The notes: generated by a model from the letters alone, not told the origin. A stretch of 64,000 bases of DNA from Stenotrophomonas sp. NA06056 (GCF_013364355.1 NZ_CP054931.1:4267501-4331500), one strand, 5' to 3'. Positions 8,049-17,388 are shown, numbered from the stretch's first letter. Translations and numbers: made by a program.

Positions 8049-8579
8049 ATGAACCCCCTGCGCCCTTTCCGCGACAAGATGCCGGTACTCGGCCAGCGCG
8101 TGTATGTCGATCCGGCCTGCACGATCATCGGTGATGTCGAGCTGGCCGATGACGTGTCGGTCTGGCCGGGCACGGTCATCCGCGGCGACGTCAATTTCGT
8201 CCGCATCGGTGCGCGCACGAATGTGCAGGACGGCACGATCATCCATGTCAGCCACCACAGCCCGTACAACAAGGCCGGCTACCCGACCTTGATCGGCGAA
8301 GGCGTGACTGTCGGCCATGGCTGCATCATCCACGCCTGCAGCATCGGCGATTACAGCCTGATCGGGATGGGCGCGTGCATCCTCGACGGTGCCCGGATCG
8401 AGCGCCATGGCTTCGTTGGTGCCGGTGCGGTGGTCGGCCCCGGCAAGGTGGTGGGCGAGGGCGAACTGTGGGTGGGCAACCCCGCCCGTCCGGCACGCAC
8501 GCTCAGCGACAAGGAGATCGAGGCGCTGCACTATTCGGCCGACCACTACGTACGTCTGAAGGACGAGTATCTGGGCTGA
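8049..8579 (+). CDS. Gamma-class carbonic anhydrase family protein
   Basis: A 176-residue left-handed beta-helix protein with hexapeptide-type repeats throughout. The three zinc ligands of gamma-carbonic anhydrases match H66, H90 and H95 (HVSHH and VGHGCIIH segments). Relatives include YrdA and PaaY; many lack the acidic loops of the archaeal Cam enzyme, so real CO2-hydrating activity is uncertain. ATG 8049 was preferred to upstream ATGs because it gives the standard N-terminus. Cytosolic, apparently monocistronic. Confidence 0.88.
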   Translation: MNPLRPFRDKMPVLGQRVYVDPACTIIGDVELADDVSVWPGTVIRGDVNFVRIGARTNVQDGTIIHVSHHSPYNKAGYPTLIGEGVTVGHGCIIHACSIGDYSLIGMGACILDGARIERHGFVGAGAVVGPGKVVGEGELWVGNPARPARTLSDKEIEALHYSADHYVRLKDEYLG

Positions 8580-8643
8580 GGCCGCATCGGCAGTGCCGGG
8601 CTCTGCTAAAGTCTGGGCCCGACCAGGAACCGTCGAGACCCCC

Positions 8644-8703
8644 ATGCCCGTGGCTGCACGCCGGAGAGGACTCCAGCGCCCACTTCGGCGGCCATCGCGC
8701 TGA
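8644..8703 (+). CDS. Possible short leader peptide before the MoxR operon
   Basis: An ATG at 8644 opens a short Arg-rich frame (MPVAARRGLQRP...) whose TGA at 8701-8703 overlaps the ATG of the RDD gene as TGATG. The RDD gene has no visible Shine-Dalgarno sequence of its own, so coupled reinitiation is plausible. It could equally be chance in GC-rich DNA. Confidence 0.25.
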   Translation: MPVAARRRGLQRPLRRPSR

Positions 8704-9392
8704 TGGCCGCGCCGATGCTCGATACCTACCGCGAGGTGGTAACGCCGGAAGGCGTGCCGCTGCAGTTGCCTGCGGCCGGGCCGATGCCGCGTGCGCTGGC
8801 CTGGCTGATCGACCTGGCGGTCCGCTTCGGCGCGCTGACCGCGCTGTCCATTCCGCTGGCCCTGCTCGATGAGTTCGGCCGCGGCCTGTACATGGCGCTG
8901 ATGTTCCTGCTGATGTGGGCCTACCCCATCGTCTGCGAAGCCCTGTGGGGCCGCACCCTCGGCAAGCGCGTGCTGGGCCTGCGGGTGCTGGCACAGGATG
9001 GCGCACCGGTAGGCTGGATGGCATCGATCACCCGCAATCTGCTGCGCACCGTGGACATGCTGCCCTTCGGCTACGCGCTGGGCCTGATCAGCAGCCTGTT
9101 CGATCCGCATGGCCGTCGCCTGGGCGATCTGGTTGCCGGCACGATGGTGGTGCATGCACCACCCTATTACCTGCCGCCGCCGGCCACCATCGACAGTGTG
9201 CTGGCCCCGCCGCAACCCCTGCGGCCGGAGGAACAGGCGGCGGTGATGGCGTTCGCCGAGCGCGCGCCACGCTTGTCTCCCGCGCGCCAGCAGGAGCTGG
9301 CCGGCATCGCCGAGCCGTTGACCGCTGCGACCGGCCAGGTAAGCGTGCTGCGCCTGTATGCGATGGCCAACTGGTTGCTGGGACGACGATGA
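8703..9392 (+). CDS. RDD-family membrane protein
   Basis: A 229-residue inner-membrane protein. The RDD motif Arg and Asp appear as PRALAWLIDL near residues 27-37, followed by three to four hydrophobic helices, with GRTLGKRVLGLRV and RNLLRTVD between them. The C-terminal 70 residues form a soluble tail. It opens a six-gene operon: its TGA overlaps the next ATG as ATGA. RDD proteins often accompany MoxR/DUF58 genes; transport of small solutes or ions has been suggested for some. Its role in this operon is not known. Confidence 0.85.
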   Translation: MAAPMLDTYREVVTPEGVPLQLPAAGPMPRALAWLIDLAVRFGALTALSIPLALLDEFGRGLYMALMFLLMWAYPIVCEALWGRTLGKRVLGLRVLAQDGAPVGWMASITRNLLRTVDMLPFGYALGLISSLFDPHGRRLGDLVAGTMVVHAPPYYLPPPATIDSVLAPPQPLRPEEQAAVMAFAERAPRLSPARQQELAGIAEPLTAATGQVSVLRLYAMANWLLGRR

Positions 9393-10381
9393 AGCAGGAA
9401 CAGTTCGTCGCCCGCCATCATCAGGAATGGCATGACCTGGAGCAGTGGCTGCAGCATCGCGCAGGTGCCTCGCGTCGTCGTCGGCGCAAGCCGGGCGCGG
9501 AGGAGTCCGGCGATGTCAGCTTCCCGCAGCGGTACCGGCGGCTGTGCCAGCAGTTGGCGTTGGCCCGCGAGCGCGGCTACAGCCCGCAGCTGGTGCAGCG
9601 CCTGCAGCAGCTGATGCAGCAAGGCCATGGCGTGCTGTACCGCACGCCCCCCACCCGCTGGCGGCGCGCGCTGGAATTCCTGGTCGCTGATTTCCCGCTG
9701 CTGGTACGCAGCCAGGCACGCAGCATGTGGGCGGCACTGGCGATGTTCGCGGTGCCGGCGCTGGCCTGCTTCGTGCTGGTGCAGGTGTACCCGGACAGCA
9801 TCCACCTGCTGATGGACAACGGCCAGATCGCCGAGATGGAGCGCATGTACGATCCATCCGCCGAGCGCCTGGGCCGCGACAGCGGCACCGACTGGATGAT
9901 GTTCGGCTACTACATCATGAACAACATCAGCATCGCCCTGCGTACCTTCGCCAGCGGCCTGCTGGCCGGCTTGGGCACGCTGCTGGTGCTGTTGTTCAAC
10001 GGCATCACCATCGGCGCGGTGGCCGGCCATCTGCAGCACATCGGCCATGGTGGGCCGTTCTGGCGCTTCGTGGTCGGCCACGGTGCGTTCGAGCTGACCG
10101 CGATCGTGATCGCCGGTGGTGCCGGCCTGCAGCTGGGCATGAAACTGCTGGCGCCCGGACGGCGGCGGCGCCTGGATGCGCTGGTCGAAGGCGGACGCAT
10201 CGGCGCGCGGCTGTGCCTGGGTGTGGCCTTCATGCTGTTGCTGGCAGCGTTCGTGGAAGCGTTCTGGTCGTCCATCGCCGACATTCCGGCTGCAGTGAAG
10301 TTCAGCGTGGCCGGTGTGCTGTGGGCCGGCGTGCTGCTGTGGCTGTGGCGCGGTGGACGCGGAGGCAGCCATGCGGATTGA
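9389..10381 (+). CDS. SpoIIM-like (stage II sporulation M family) membrane protein
   Basis: A 330-residue protein whose ATG overlaps the RDD stop codon by four bases. A basic N-terminal cytoplasmic part (about 100 residues) leads into five or so membrane helices. The conserved YYIMNNISIALRTFASGLLAGLGT and GHGAFELTAIVIAGGAGL segments identify the SpoIIM/DUF95 family. The organism does not sporulate; in Gram-negative bacteria the gene accompanies MoxR operons and probably works in membrane-complex assembly. It overlaps the following gene by 11 bases. Confidence 0.85.
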   Translation: MKQEQFVARHHQEWHDLEQWLQHRAGASRRRRRKPGAEESGDVSFPQRYRRLCQQLALARERGYSPQLVQRLQQLMQQGHGVLYRTPPTRWRRALEFLVADFPLLVRSQARSMWAALAMFAVPALACFVLVQVYPDSIHLLMDNGQIAEMERMYDPSAERLGRDSGTDWMMFGYYIMNNISIALRTFASGLLAGLGTLLVLLFNGITIGAVAGHLQHIGHGGPFWRFVVGHGAFELTAIVIAGGAGLQLGMKLLAPGRRRRLDALVEGGRIGARLCLGVAFMLLLAAFVEAFWSSIADIPAAVKFSVAGVLWAGVLLWLWRGGRGGSHAD

Positions 10382-11996
10382 CCATCTGGACGTGGTGCTG
10401 CGCGCGCGCAGCAGCTGGGAAGCGATGGAGCTGGGCAGTGCGCTGGCACGCCGCCATGCGCGCGGCGTGTGGGGCAGCTGGCTGCTGGCCAGTGCGCCGT
10501 TGTTCGTGCTGTTCAATGCACTGGCCTGGTGGCTGGATGCCTTCGGCTGGGCCTGGCTGGCGATGTGGTGGTGCAAGCCCTTGTTCGAGCGCGCGCCGCT
10601 GTACGTCCTCTCGCGCGGCATCTTCGGCGAACGGGTCGGTCCGCGTGCTGCGCTGCGTGCACAGCGGCAGTGGGGTGGCAGCGGCTTCTGGGGTTACCTG
10701 GGCTGGCGTCGCTTCAGTGGACTGCGCAGCCTGTGCCTTCCGGTCAATCTGCTGGAGGGCAATGCGCCTGCCCAGCGCGGCCCTCGCCGGCGAGCGGTAG
10801 CCGCCGGTGCCGCAGGTTCTGCACTGGTGCTGGCGGTGATCTGCCTGGCATTCGAGCTGGTGCTGGTGACAGGCGCGATCGCAACCCTCTTCATCTTCAT
10901 TCCCCTGGAACTGCTGCCCGAATCCTGGCGCGCGGCATGGGCGATGGTCAGCGTGGAGGCGCCTGCGTGGGCCAAGCTTGGCGTCAACCTGCTGTGCTGG
11001 CTGGCAGCAGCATTGATCGGGCCGTTCTACGTGGGCGCCGGCTTCGGCCTGTACTTGAACCGACGTACCCAGATGGAAGCCTGGGACGTGGAAATCGCCC
11101 TGCGTCGCCTGCGCGAACGCTTGCTGCCCATCGCCTCTTCGTTGGTGCTGCTGCTGTGCCTGGCGCTGCCGTTGGCACCCGTGCACGCGCAGGACGCCGA
11201 CACGCCGGATGCCGGGCAGACCACTGCGGCCAACACCGATGAAGACGAAGATGCGGAAGAAGCCGAGGAAGCGGCCACTGCGGAAAACGATCCGGCCAAT
11301 ACGCCTGCAATGATCTTCGGCGGCAAGCCGGTGGATACCGCTGGCTTCCGCCAGGCCGTGAAACGCGCCTACGAAGATCCGCTGCAGCGGCCGACGCGGC
11401 AGATCAGCCGATGGAAGCCGATCGAAGACGCTGCCGAAAAGAAGAAGGACAAGAAGGAGCTGCAGAAGGACGACAGCAGCAACGCGGACCGCAAGGCGCG
11501 CAAGAGCGGCCAGTTGTGGCTGGCCCGGCTCGCCGAATGGGGCCTGTGGGGGTTGCTGGGGGTCCTGCTGCTGGTGCTGCTGTTGACCGCGCGGCTGTGG
11601 CTGCCATGGTTGCGCGGTTCTGGCCGCCGCACGCAGAAGCAGCCCCCGCAGATCACCGAAGAACAGGTGGAACTGCCGGTGGTACTGCCGCCGGACGTGG
11701 CGACCCAGGCTGGCCTGCTATGGGACCAGGGACGACCGCGGCAGGCGCTGGCCCTGCTGTATCGCGCCAGCGTTCGTACGCTGGTGGAGCGCACCGGCAT
11801 CGCGTTGCCGCCCGGTGCCACCGAAGCACAATGCCTGCGTGCCTCGCGGCGCATGACCGACAGCACCGACCGTGAGGTGTTCGCGCGCATCGTGCGCATG
11901 TGGCAGTACGCCGCCTACGGTGGGCGTCTGCCCAGCCGCAGCGATTTCGATGCGCTGGCCGATACGCTGCGCCAGCAGTACGGGTGGCAGGCATGA
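10371..11996 (+). CDS. DUF4129 membrane protein of the MoxR operon
   Basis: A 541-residue protein, started at ATG 10371, 11 bases inside the SpoIIM-like gene. Several N-terminal membrane helices (to about residue 270) are followed by a cleavable-looking APVHAQ segment, a long acidic, charged extracytoplasmic region, another membrane helix near 390-410, and a C-terminal DUF4129 domain (LLWDQGRPRQALALLYRASV ... GRLPSRSDFDALAD). DUF4129 is the standard partner of MoxR ATPases and DUF58 proteins. Molecular activity is unknown. Confidence 0.8.
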   Translation: MRIDHLDVVLRARSSWEAMELGSALARRHARGVWGSWLLASAPLFVLFNALAWWLDAFGWAWLAMWWCKPLFERAPLYVLSRGIFGERVGPRAALRAQRQWGGSGFWGYLGWRRFSGLRSLCLPVNLLEGNAPAQRGPRRRAVAAGAAGSALVLAVICLAFELVLVTGAIATLFIFIPLELLPESWRAAWAMVSVEAPAWAKLGVNLLCWLAAALIGPFYVGAGFGLYLNRRTQMEAWDVEIALRRLRERLLPIASSLVLLLCLALPLAPVHAQDADTPDAGQTTAANTDEDEDAEEAEEAATAENDPANTPAMIFGGKPVDTAGFRQAVKRAYEDPLQRPTRQISRWKPIEDAAEKKKDKKELQKDDSSNADRKARKSGQLWLARLAEWGLWGLLGVLLLVLLLTARLWLPWLRGSGRRTQKQPPQITEEQVELPVVLPPDVATQAGLLWDQGRPRQALALLYRASVRTLVERTGIALPPGATEAQCLRASRRMTDSTDREVFARIVRMWQYAAYGGRLPSRSDFDALADTLRQQYGWQA

Positions 11997-13183
11997 ATCC
12001 GCGCCTGTTCTGGTCATTGATGCTGGGCGCGCTGGTCCTGTTCGGGGTACCACTGACGATCCTGTTCCTGCGCACGCACGAAAAGGTGACCGAGACCGTC
12101 GTATTGCCGCCGCAGGGCGAAGCCAGTTACAACCCGCTGTATGTGCTGGGCCAGGCCCTGCGTGCCGACGGCATCGAGGTGCAGTCGCGGCAACGGTTGG
12201 ACCTGGCACAGATGCCACTGGCCGCCACCGATACGCTGGTGCTGCTGCAGGACACCGCCGACATGCCGCCGCGCACTGCGCAGGCCCTGCTGGACTGGGT
12301 GGATACCGGCGGCCATCTGCTGCTGCGCACGCAGCCACCGGCCGAGGACGATGCCAGCAGCACGCAGGGCCCCTTGCTGGACAGGATCGGCGTGGACAGC
12401 CTGTTCCATGAAAGCGACTGCCAGCCCTTCCACGTGGTCGATGATCCCAGCCACGTCGAGTTCTGCGGCGGCCGGCGCTTCAGCCTGGGCTTCCAGGCCA
12501 ACGCCACCGCCGAGCGCCGTTGGGGCGGCGACGAAGGGCTGGTCTTCGCGCGCCTGCCGCACGGCAAGGGTCGTATCGACGTGCTGGCCGACATGGACGT
12601 CATGCGCAGCGAAGGCCCGTCCGCATCAACGCGCCGCCGCACCGTCGACATCGATGCCGTTGCCCGCGATGGCCTGCATGACCTCTCGCACCGCGACCTG
12701 ACACGCTACCTGCTCGATCCCAATTATGGGCGCGGCTCGGTCTGGCTGGTGTACGGCAGTCGCCCGCCATCGCTGGGCGCGCGCATCTTCTACCAAGGGT
12801 GGCCGCTGTGGGTGCCGCTGCTGCTGGCGATCCTCGGCTGGCTGTGGTCGCGCGCGCAACGTTTCGGCAGTGCCCTGCCCGCACCGGTGGTCGAGCGCCG
12901 CTCGCTGCTGGAACACGTCCGCGCCAGTGGCGAACTGCTGTTGCGCTTCGGTCATGGTGCGCGCCTTTACCAGGCCGTGCAGGCGTTGTTCCTGCATCGC
13001 CTGCGCATGCGTGCGCCGGTGGCGGCCGCACTCGACGGTGCCGCACGTGACCAGGCCATCGCCGCAGTGCTGCAATGGCCCGTCAGTCGTGTCGCCAGTG
13101 CACTCACTCCGCCTTCGCCGCATGATTCCTCCGCCCTGCGCGAGCGCATCCGCTTGCTGCTCCAGATGAGATCCCTGCTATGA
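11993..13183 (+). CDS. DUF4350 protein of the MoxR operon
   Basis: A 396-residue protein with an N-terminal membrane anchor (about residues 7-26), a soluble domain with the DUF4350 pattern (NPLYVLGQALRADG, TLVLLQDTADMP, LLDWVDTGGHLLLR) that resembles a Rossmann/ThuA-like fold, a second membrane helix near 270-285 (GWPLWVPLLLAILGWLW), and a helical C-terminal cytoplasmic tail. Its ATG overlaps the DUF4129 stop codon as ATGA, and its own stop overlaps the MoxR start. Function unknown. Confidence 0.85.
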   Translation: MNPRLFWSLMLGALVLFGVPLTILFLRTHEKVTETVVLPPQGEASYNPLYVLGQALRADGIEVQSRQRLDLAQMPLAATDTLVLLQDTADMPPRTAQALLDWVDTGGHLLLRTQPPAEDDASSTQGPLLDRIGVDSLFHESDCQPFHVVDDPSHVEFCGGRRFSLGFQANATAERRWGGDEGLVFARLPHGKGRIDVLADMDVMRSEGPSASTRRRTVDIDAVARDGLHDLSHRDLTRYLLDPNYGRGSVWLVYGSRPPSLGARIFYQGWPLWVPLLLAILGWLWSRAQRFGSALPAPVVERRSLLEHVRASGELLLRFGHGARLYQAVQALFLHRLRMRAPVAAALDGAARDQAIAAVLQWPVSRVASALTPPSPHDSSALRERIRLLLQMRSLL

Positions 13184-14166
13184 CCGATGCCCCTGAACTT
13201 CCGGCGGCCGCCACCGCCCGCCTGATCGAACGCGTCGATGCCATCCGCCAGGCCGTCGGCCACGCCTTCATCGGCCAGGCCGATGTGCTCGACCAGATCC
13301 TGGTCGCCCTGCTGGCCGGTGGCCACGTGCTGATCGAAGGCGTGCCCGGCCTCGGCAAGACCCTGCTGGTGCGCGCGCTGGCGCAGGCGCTGGAGCTGGA
13401 CTATGGCCGCGTGCAGTTCACCCCCGACCTGATGCCCAGCGACGTCAGCGGGCATGCGGTGTACGACCCGAAGAGCGAGAGCTTCAAGATCCGTCGCGGC
13501 CCGGTGTTCACCAATCTGCTGCTGGCCGATGAGATCAACCGCGCCCCGGCCAAGACCCAGTCCGCGCTGCTGGAGGTGATGCAGGAAGGACAGGTCACCA
13601 TCGAAGGCAAGGCCTTCACCCTGGCGCCGCCGTTCATGGCGCTGGCCACGCAGAACCCGCTGGAACAGGAAGGCACCTATCCGCTGCCGGAAGCGCAGCT
13701 GGACCGCTTCCTGCTGAAGGTGCTGATCGACTATCCGCAGCTGGAGGACGAGAAGCGCATGGTCGCGGCGATCACCAGCGGCCGCGCCGCCAGCGATTTC
13801 GACCTGAGCCAGGTGCCGCGCGTACTCGGTGCCGGTGAACTGCTGGCATTGCAGCAGGCCACCGCGTCGATCACCGTCGATGACGAAGTGATCGACTACG
13901 CGGTGCGCATCGTGGCCGCCACCCGGCAGTGGCCGGGCATCGCCGTCGGTGCCGGCCCGCGCGGCAGCATCGCCCTGGTACGTGCCTCGCGCGCGCAGGC
14001 GGTGCTGGCGGGTCGTGACTTCGTTACCCCGGACGACGTGCGCGACATCGCCCGCCCTGCGCTGCGCCACCGCATCGCGCTGGCACCGGAGCTGCAGATC
14101 GAAGGCCAGGGTGCCGACGATGTACTGGGTGCGTTGCTGGCCAAGGTGGAAGCGCCACGCCGATGA
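13180..14166 (+). CDS. MoxR-family AAA+ ATPase
   Basis: A 328-residue AAA+ protein. Walker A GVPGLGKT is at 54-61, Walker B LLLADE at 113-118, followed by the MoxR-type NRAPAKTQSALLEVMQE, sensor 1 in ATQNPLEQEGTYPLPEAQLDRF, and sensor 2 near GPRGSIALVRASRAQA. MoxR ATPases act as chaperones that mature or regulate metal- or membrane-associated complexes, usually with VWA or DUF58 partners. Start and stop both overlap neighbours by four bases, so it is made with the rest of the operon. Confidence 0.95.
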   Translation: MTDAPELPAAATARLIERVDAIRQAVGHAFIGQADVLDQILVALLAGGHVLIEGVPGLGKTLLVRALAQALELDYGRVQFTPDLMPSDVSGHAVYDPKSESFKIRRGPVFTNLLLADEINRAPAKTQSALLEVMQEGQVTIEGKAFTLAPPFMALATQNPLEQEGTYPLPEAQLDRFLLKVLIDYPQLEDEKRMVAAITSGRAASDFDLSQVPRVLGAGELLALQQATASITVDDEVIDYAVRIVAATRQWPGIAVGAGPRGSIALVRASRAQAVLAGRDFVTPDDVRDIARPALRHRIALAPELQIEGQGADDVLGALLAKVEAPRR

Positions 14167-15461
14167 GGCCTGCGCCGCTGCTGCTGGCGTTGCTGTTGGC
14201 CTGGGCTGTGCTGGGAGGCGTGGTGCTGGGCGGCCTGCTGCCGCGCTGGAGCTGGGCGCTGGCCGGCGCATTGATTGCGGTGCTGGCACTGGTTGATCTG
14301 TGGCGACAACGGCGACGGCCGTCGCCCAGCGTCGAGCGCGACGTGCCCGAGGCGCTGGCACTGGGCGTGCGTCGCGAGATCGGCCTGCGCCTGCACAGCG
14401 AACAGGCCATGCACGTGCACGTGTTCGATCTGGTGCCGGGCGGTTGGCCACTGGAATCGCTGCCGCAGCGCGTGCCGTTGCGGGCCGGCCATGTCAGCTC
14501 GCTGCATTACCACGTGCAGCCGCAGCAGCGCGGGCGCTTTGCCTTCGAGGGCGTGCAGCTGCGCATCCGCTCGCCGTGGCGGCTGTGGTGGCAGCAACGC
14601 ACGCTGCCACCGGCGCTGGAGGTACGGGTCTACCCCAACTTCGTGCCGCTCACCCGCTTCGCACTGTTCAGCGCCGACCAGGCCTCACGCCTGGTGGGTG
14701 CGCATGTGAAGCGGCGGCGTGGCGAGGGCACCGACTTCCACCAGATGCGCGAGTACCGCATCGGCGACAGCCTGCGCCAGCTCGACTGGAAGGCCACTGC
14801 ACGCGCGCGCAAACTGATCTCGCGCGAGTACCAGGACGAGAAGAACCAGCAGTTGCTGCTGATGCTCGACAGTGGCCGGCGCATGCTGGCCAGCGAAGGC
14901 GGGCTCTCGCATTTCGACCATGCGTTGAACGCCTCGCTGGTGGTGGCCTACCTGGCATTGCGCCAGGGGGACGCTGCCGGCCTGTTCGCGGTGGGTGGCG
15001 AGCGCCGCTGGGTGGCGCCGCAGCGCGGCATGGGCACGGTGCAGCACCTGTTGCGTGCCAGCTACGACCTGCAGCCGCAGGCGGTGGCTACCGATTACCT
15101 GGCCGCTGCCACCGAAGTATCACTGCGCCAGCGTCGGCGTGCGTTGGTGATGCTGGTCAGCAACGTGCGCGATGAAGACATCGAAGACCTGCTTGCGGCC
15201 GTGCGCCTGCTGCAGCGCCGTCACCTGGTGTGCGTGGCCAGCCTGCGTGAGCGCGAGCTGGATGGCGCGCTGGAAGGTGAAGTGCACACGGTGGAAGACG
15301 CCGCGCAGGCAGGTGCTGCCGCGCTGTACCTGCAGCAGCGCGCGCAGGCGCATGACGCGCTGCGTGCCGAACGGGTGATGGTGTTGGATGTGACCGCCGA
15401 TGCCCTGCCCGCGGCGCTGGTGGAGCGCTACCTGGCAGTGAAGCGCGAAGGGTTGTTGTAG
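14163..15461 (+). CDS. DUF58 domain membrane protein
   Basis: A 432-residue protein with two N-terminal membrane helices (about residues 3-45) and a cytoplasmic region holding the DUF58 signature FHQMREYRIGDSLRQLDWKA followed by a VWA-like section beginning LLLMLDSGRRM. The VWA-like part retains DSG rather than a full DxSxS metal site, so metal binding may be impaired. DUF58 proteins are the expected MoxR partners. It closes the operon; SMAG palindromes follow. Confidence 0.88.
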   Translation: MRPAPLLLALLLAWAVLGGVVLGGLLPRWSWALAGALIAVLALVDLWRQRRRPSPSVERDVPEALALGVRREIGLRLHSEQAMHVHVFDLVPGGWPLESLPQRVPLRAGHVSSLHYHVQPQQRGRFAFEGVQLRIRSPWRLWWQQRTLPPALEVRVYPNFVPLTRFALFSADQASRLVGAHVKRRRGEGTDFHQMREYRIGDSLRQLDWKATARARKLISREYQDEKNQQLLLMLDSGRRMLASEGGLSHFDHALNASLVVAYLALRQGDAAGLFAVGGERRWVAPQRGMGTVQHLLRASYDLQPQAVATDYLAAATEVSLRQRRRALVMLVSNVRDEDIEDLLAAVRLLQRRHLVCVASLRERELDGALEGEVHTVEDAAQAGAAALYLQQRAQAHDALRAERVMVLDVTADALPAALVERYLAVKREGLL

Positions 15462-15476
15462 CCCTGCGCTTGACCG

Positions 15477-15537
15477 GAGCCGAGCATGGGCTCGGCTCTA
15501 CACGTGTTGTTCCGTAGAGCCGAGCCCACGCTCGGCT
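15477..15537. repeat. SMAG pair, GAGCCGAGC subtype, between convergent genes
   Basis: Inverted copies at 15477-15501 (ending CTAC) and 15514-15537 (starting GTAG) of the GTAGAGCCGAGC subtype, placed between the stop codons of the DUF58 gene and the convergent Cys-rich gene. Each copy can form a hairpin and might slow transcription from either side. Confidence 0.85.
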
Positions 15538-15543
15538 GCCGTA

Positions 15544-16203
15544 TCAGCGCTCGCCCAACAACCGCCGCTGCAACCGCTCCACCGCGCGCTGCAGCAGCAC
15601 CCGGTTGCGGGCCAGCTTCATCCATTGCGGCAGGCGCGAGAACATCGAGCGGTGATGCCCACTACCCTCGCGCAACGTAGCCGTGGCGTAATCGTGAAGT
15701 GCCTGCAGGTGTTCGGCGTTGTACGCCCACAGCAGGCCGGCAGCCGTCTTTTCCACCAAGCGCAATGGCAGACCGAAGTCGGGGTCGATGGCCTCGTTGC
15801 CCCTCCAGCGGGAGATCGTTACCTCCACATCACTGCTGCGGCCACATTGGCGGCATTCCGCAGCCAGCGTGCGCAGCGGAGTGGTTGCCCGTGCACGATG
15901 CACTTCAGCGCTCACCCATTTATGGCCGCAGTACCCACAAGGACGGTAACCGCTGTAGCGCACCGGCCCCACCCAGTCACCTGAACCACAGCGGCCGCAA
16001 CCACAGCCACCGTCCAGCGCTTCGCTGCACCCCAGGCAACGGAAGCGCCGCGAACTGGATGGGCCTATCACCCAGCCAGCCGTATCGCAGCGATGACAGC
16101 GCACCGCCACCCGGTCGGCATAGCGAAACAGGGCGTGACCGTCATCGCGATGGCGCCCGGGCTGCGATGCAGGCCGCAGACTGTTGTCGCGCCCTGCCGC
16201 CAT
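15544..16203 (-). CDS. Multi-CxxC zinc-ribbon-like protein, third gene of the ygiBC block
   Basis: A 219-residue protein of unknown function. Cysteine pairs C36/C39, C56/C59, C67/C69/C72, C89/C92 and C117/C120 suggest two or more zinc ribbons in the N-terminal 125 residues; the C-terminal part is helical and basic and mentions no known catalytic motif. Its ATG shares one base with the stop codon of the ygiC-like gene (TGATG), so the two are translationally coupled. A TTG one codon earlier is an alternative start. No signal peptide, so it is probably cytosolic. Confidence 0.75.
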   Translation of the reverse strand: MAAGRDNSLRPASQPGRHRDDGHALFRYADRVAVRCHRCDTAGWVIGPSSSRRFRCLGCSEALDGGCGCGRCGSGDWVGPVRYSGYRPCGYCGHKWVSAEVHRARATTPLRTLAAECRQCGRSSDVEVTISRWRGNEAIDPDFGLPLRLVEKTAAGLLWAYNAEHLQALHDYATATLREGSGHHRSMFSRLPQWMKLARNRVLLQRAVERLQRRLLGER

Positions 16204-17381
16204 CAAACGTAGATCCGCGTCGGCGCCTCATCAACGATCGCATGTGGCACGAAGCGCGCACTGTCGCGGGTGATCGCACTGTCGTCTTCGCGGATGCCGA
16301 TGCCGCAGGCGTGGTCGCCGATCACCCAGCTGCCGATCAGCGGGTAGCCGCCTTCGAAGCGGGTGAGCGGGTGCGCACGCTGGATGATGGCCGGACCGTC
16401 GTACGGGCCGTCGCTGCGCTGCGTGCTGCCATCGGCCAGGTGCATCTCGATGTTGGCGCCCTCGCGCGAGAACAGCGGCTTGCGTACCCAGCCCGACGCC
16501 AGCGCGCTGCCGTCATCGAAATGGGCTTCCAGCAGGTTCGGATGGCCCACATTGCGCTGCCACAGCAGCGGCAGGATGCCCTTGTTGCTCAGCACCGCCT
16601 TCCATGCCGGTTCCAGCAGCTGCACGCCCGAACCCGGCAGGGCGCGACCGAACTCCTCGGCCATCAGGTCTTCCAGCGGATACAGCTTGAACAGCGTGCC
16701 GATCACCGAATCGTCCAACGCGGTGAAACGACCGTCTTCGGACAGGCCGATATCCTCGATGGCGATGGCCTCACCATGCAGGCCGGCCTGCGAGGCGCAG
16801 TCACGCAGGTAATCGACGGTGCCACGGTCTTCGTCCGAGCTGCCCACCGCGCTGAAGTACAGCGGCGGCGGCAGCTGCGTGGCCAGTTCGCCGAAGCGTT
16901 CGACCAGCGCCTCATGGATCGCATTGAACTGGTCGGCATGCTGCGGCAGGCGGCCAGCGTTGCGCTGGTCCTCCAGCCACTGCCACTGGAAGAAGCTGGC
17001 TTCGAACAGCGAGGTCGGCGTGTCGTAGTTCAGCTCGTACAGCTTGGCCGGGCCGGTGCCGTCATAGGCCAGGTCCAGACGCCCATACAGGTGCGGCTGG
17101 CGCAGGCGCCAGCTGTCGGCGATCCAGTCGCGGTAATGCGCCGGAATCGCCAGCTGGTCCATCAGGCGCTCGCTGGCGATGACATCGCCGACCAGGCCCA
17201 TCGCCATCTGGTGCAGTTCGGCGCTGGGGTCTTCGATGTCCTGCTCGATCTGGCGCAGGGTGAAGGCGTAATACGCGCTTTCATCCCAGTACGGCTGACC
17301 GTCGATGGTGTGGAAGCGGAAACCGGCTTCCTCCGCGCGCGCCCGCCACTGGGCGCGCTCGGCAATACGGATGCGTTGCAT
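16203..17381 (-). CDS. ygiC: Glutathionylspermidine-synthase-like ATP-grasp protein (YgiC type)
   Basis: A 392-residue ATP-grasp enzyme of the GSP_synth C-terminal-domain family. Conserved segments include KLYELNYDTPTSLFEA, PLYFSAVGSSDEDRGTVDYL, EPAWKAVLSNKGILPLLW and GWVRKPLFSREGANIEM. The amidase half of bifunctional glutathionylspermidine synthase is missing, as in E. coli YgiC. The substrate is not established for YgiC; peptide-like ligation is expected. It lies seven bases after the ygiB-type gene. The upstream part of the open frame before ATG 17381 lies inside that gene and was excluded. Confidence 0.88.
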   Translation of the reverse strand: MQRIRIAERAQWRARAEEAGFRFHTIDGQPYWDESAYYAFTLRQIEQDIEDPSAELHQMAMGLVGDVIASERLMDQLAIPAHYRDWIADSWRLRQPHLYGRLDLAYDGTGPAKLYELNYDTPTSLFEASFFQWQWLEDQRNAGRLPQHADQFNAIHEALVERFGELATQLPPPLYFSAVGSSDEDRGTVDYLRDCASQAGLHGEAIAIEDIGLSEDGRFTALDDSVIGTLFKLYPLEDLMAEEFGRALPGSGVQLLEPAWKAVLSNKGILPLLWQRNVGHPNLLEAHFDDGSALASGWVRKPLFSREGANIEMHLADGSTQRSDGPYDGPAIIQRAHPLTRFEGGYPLIGSWVIGDHACGIGIREDDSAITRDSARFVPHAIVDEAPTRIYV

Positions 17382-17388
17382 GGGTCGA

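Noticed and set aside
7122..9215. 697-residue minus-strand open frame over the nucleotidyltransferase, carbonic anhydrase and RDD genes
   Set aside because: It crosses three well-supported plus-strand genes and two repeat clusters, with no domain of its own.
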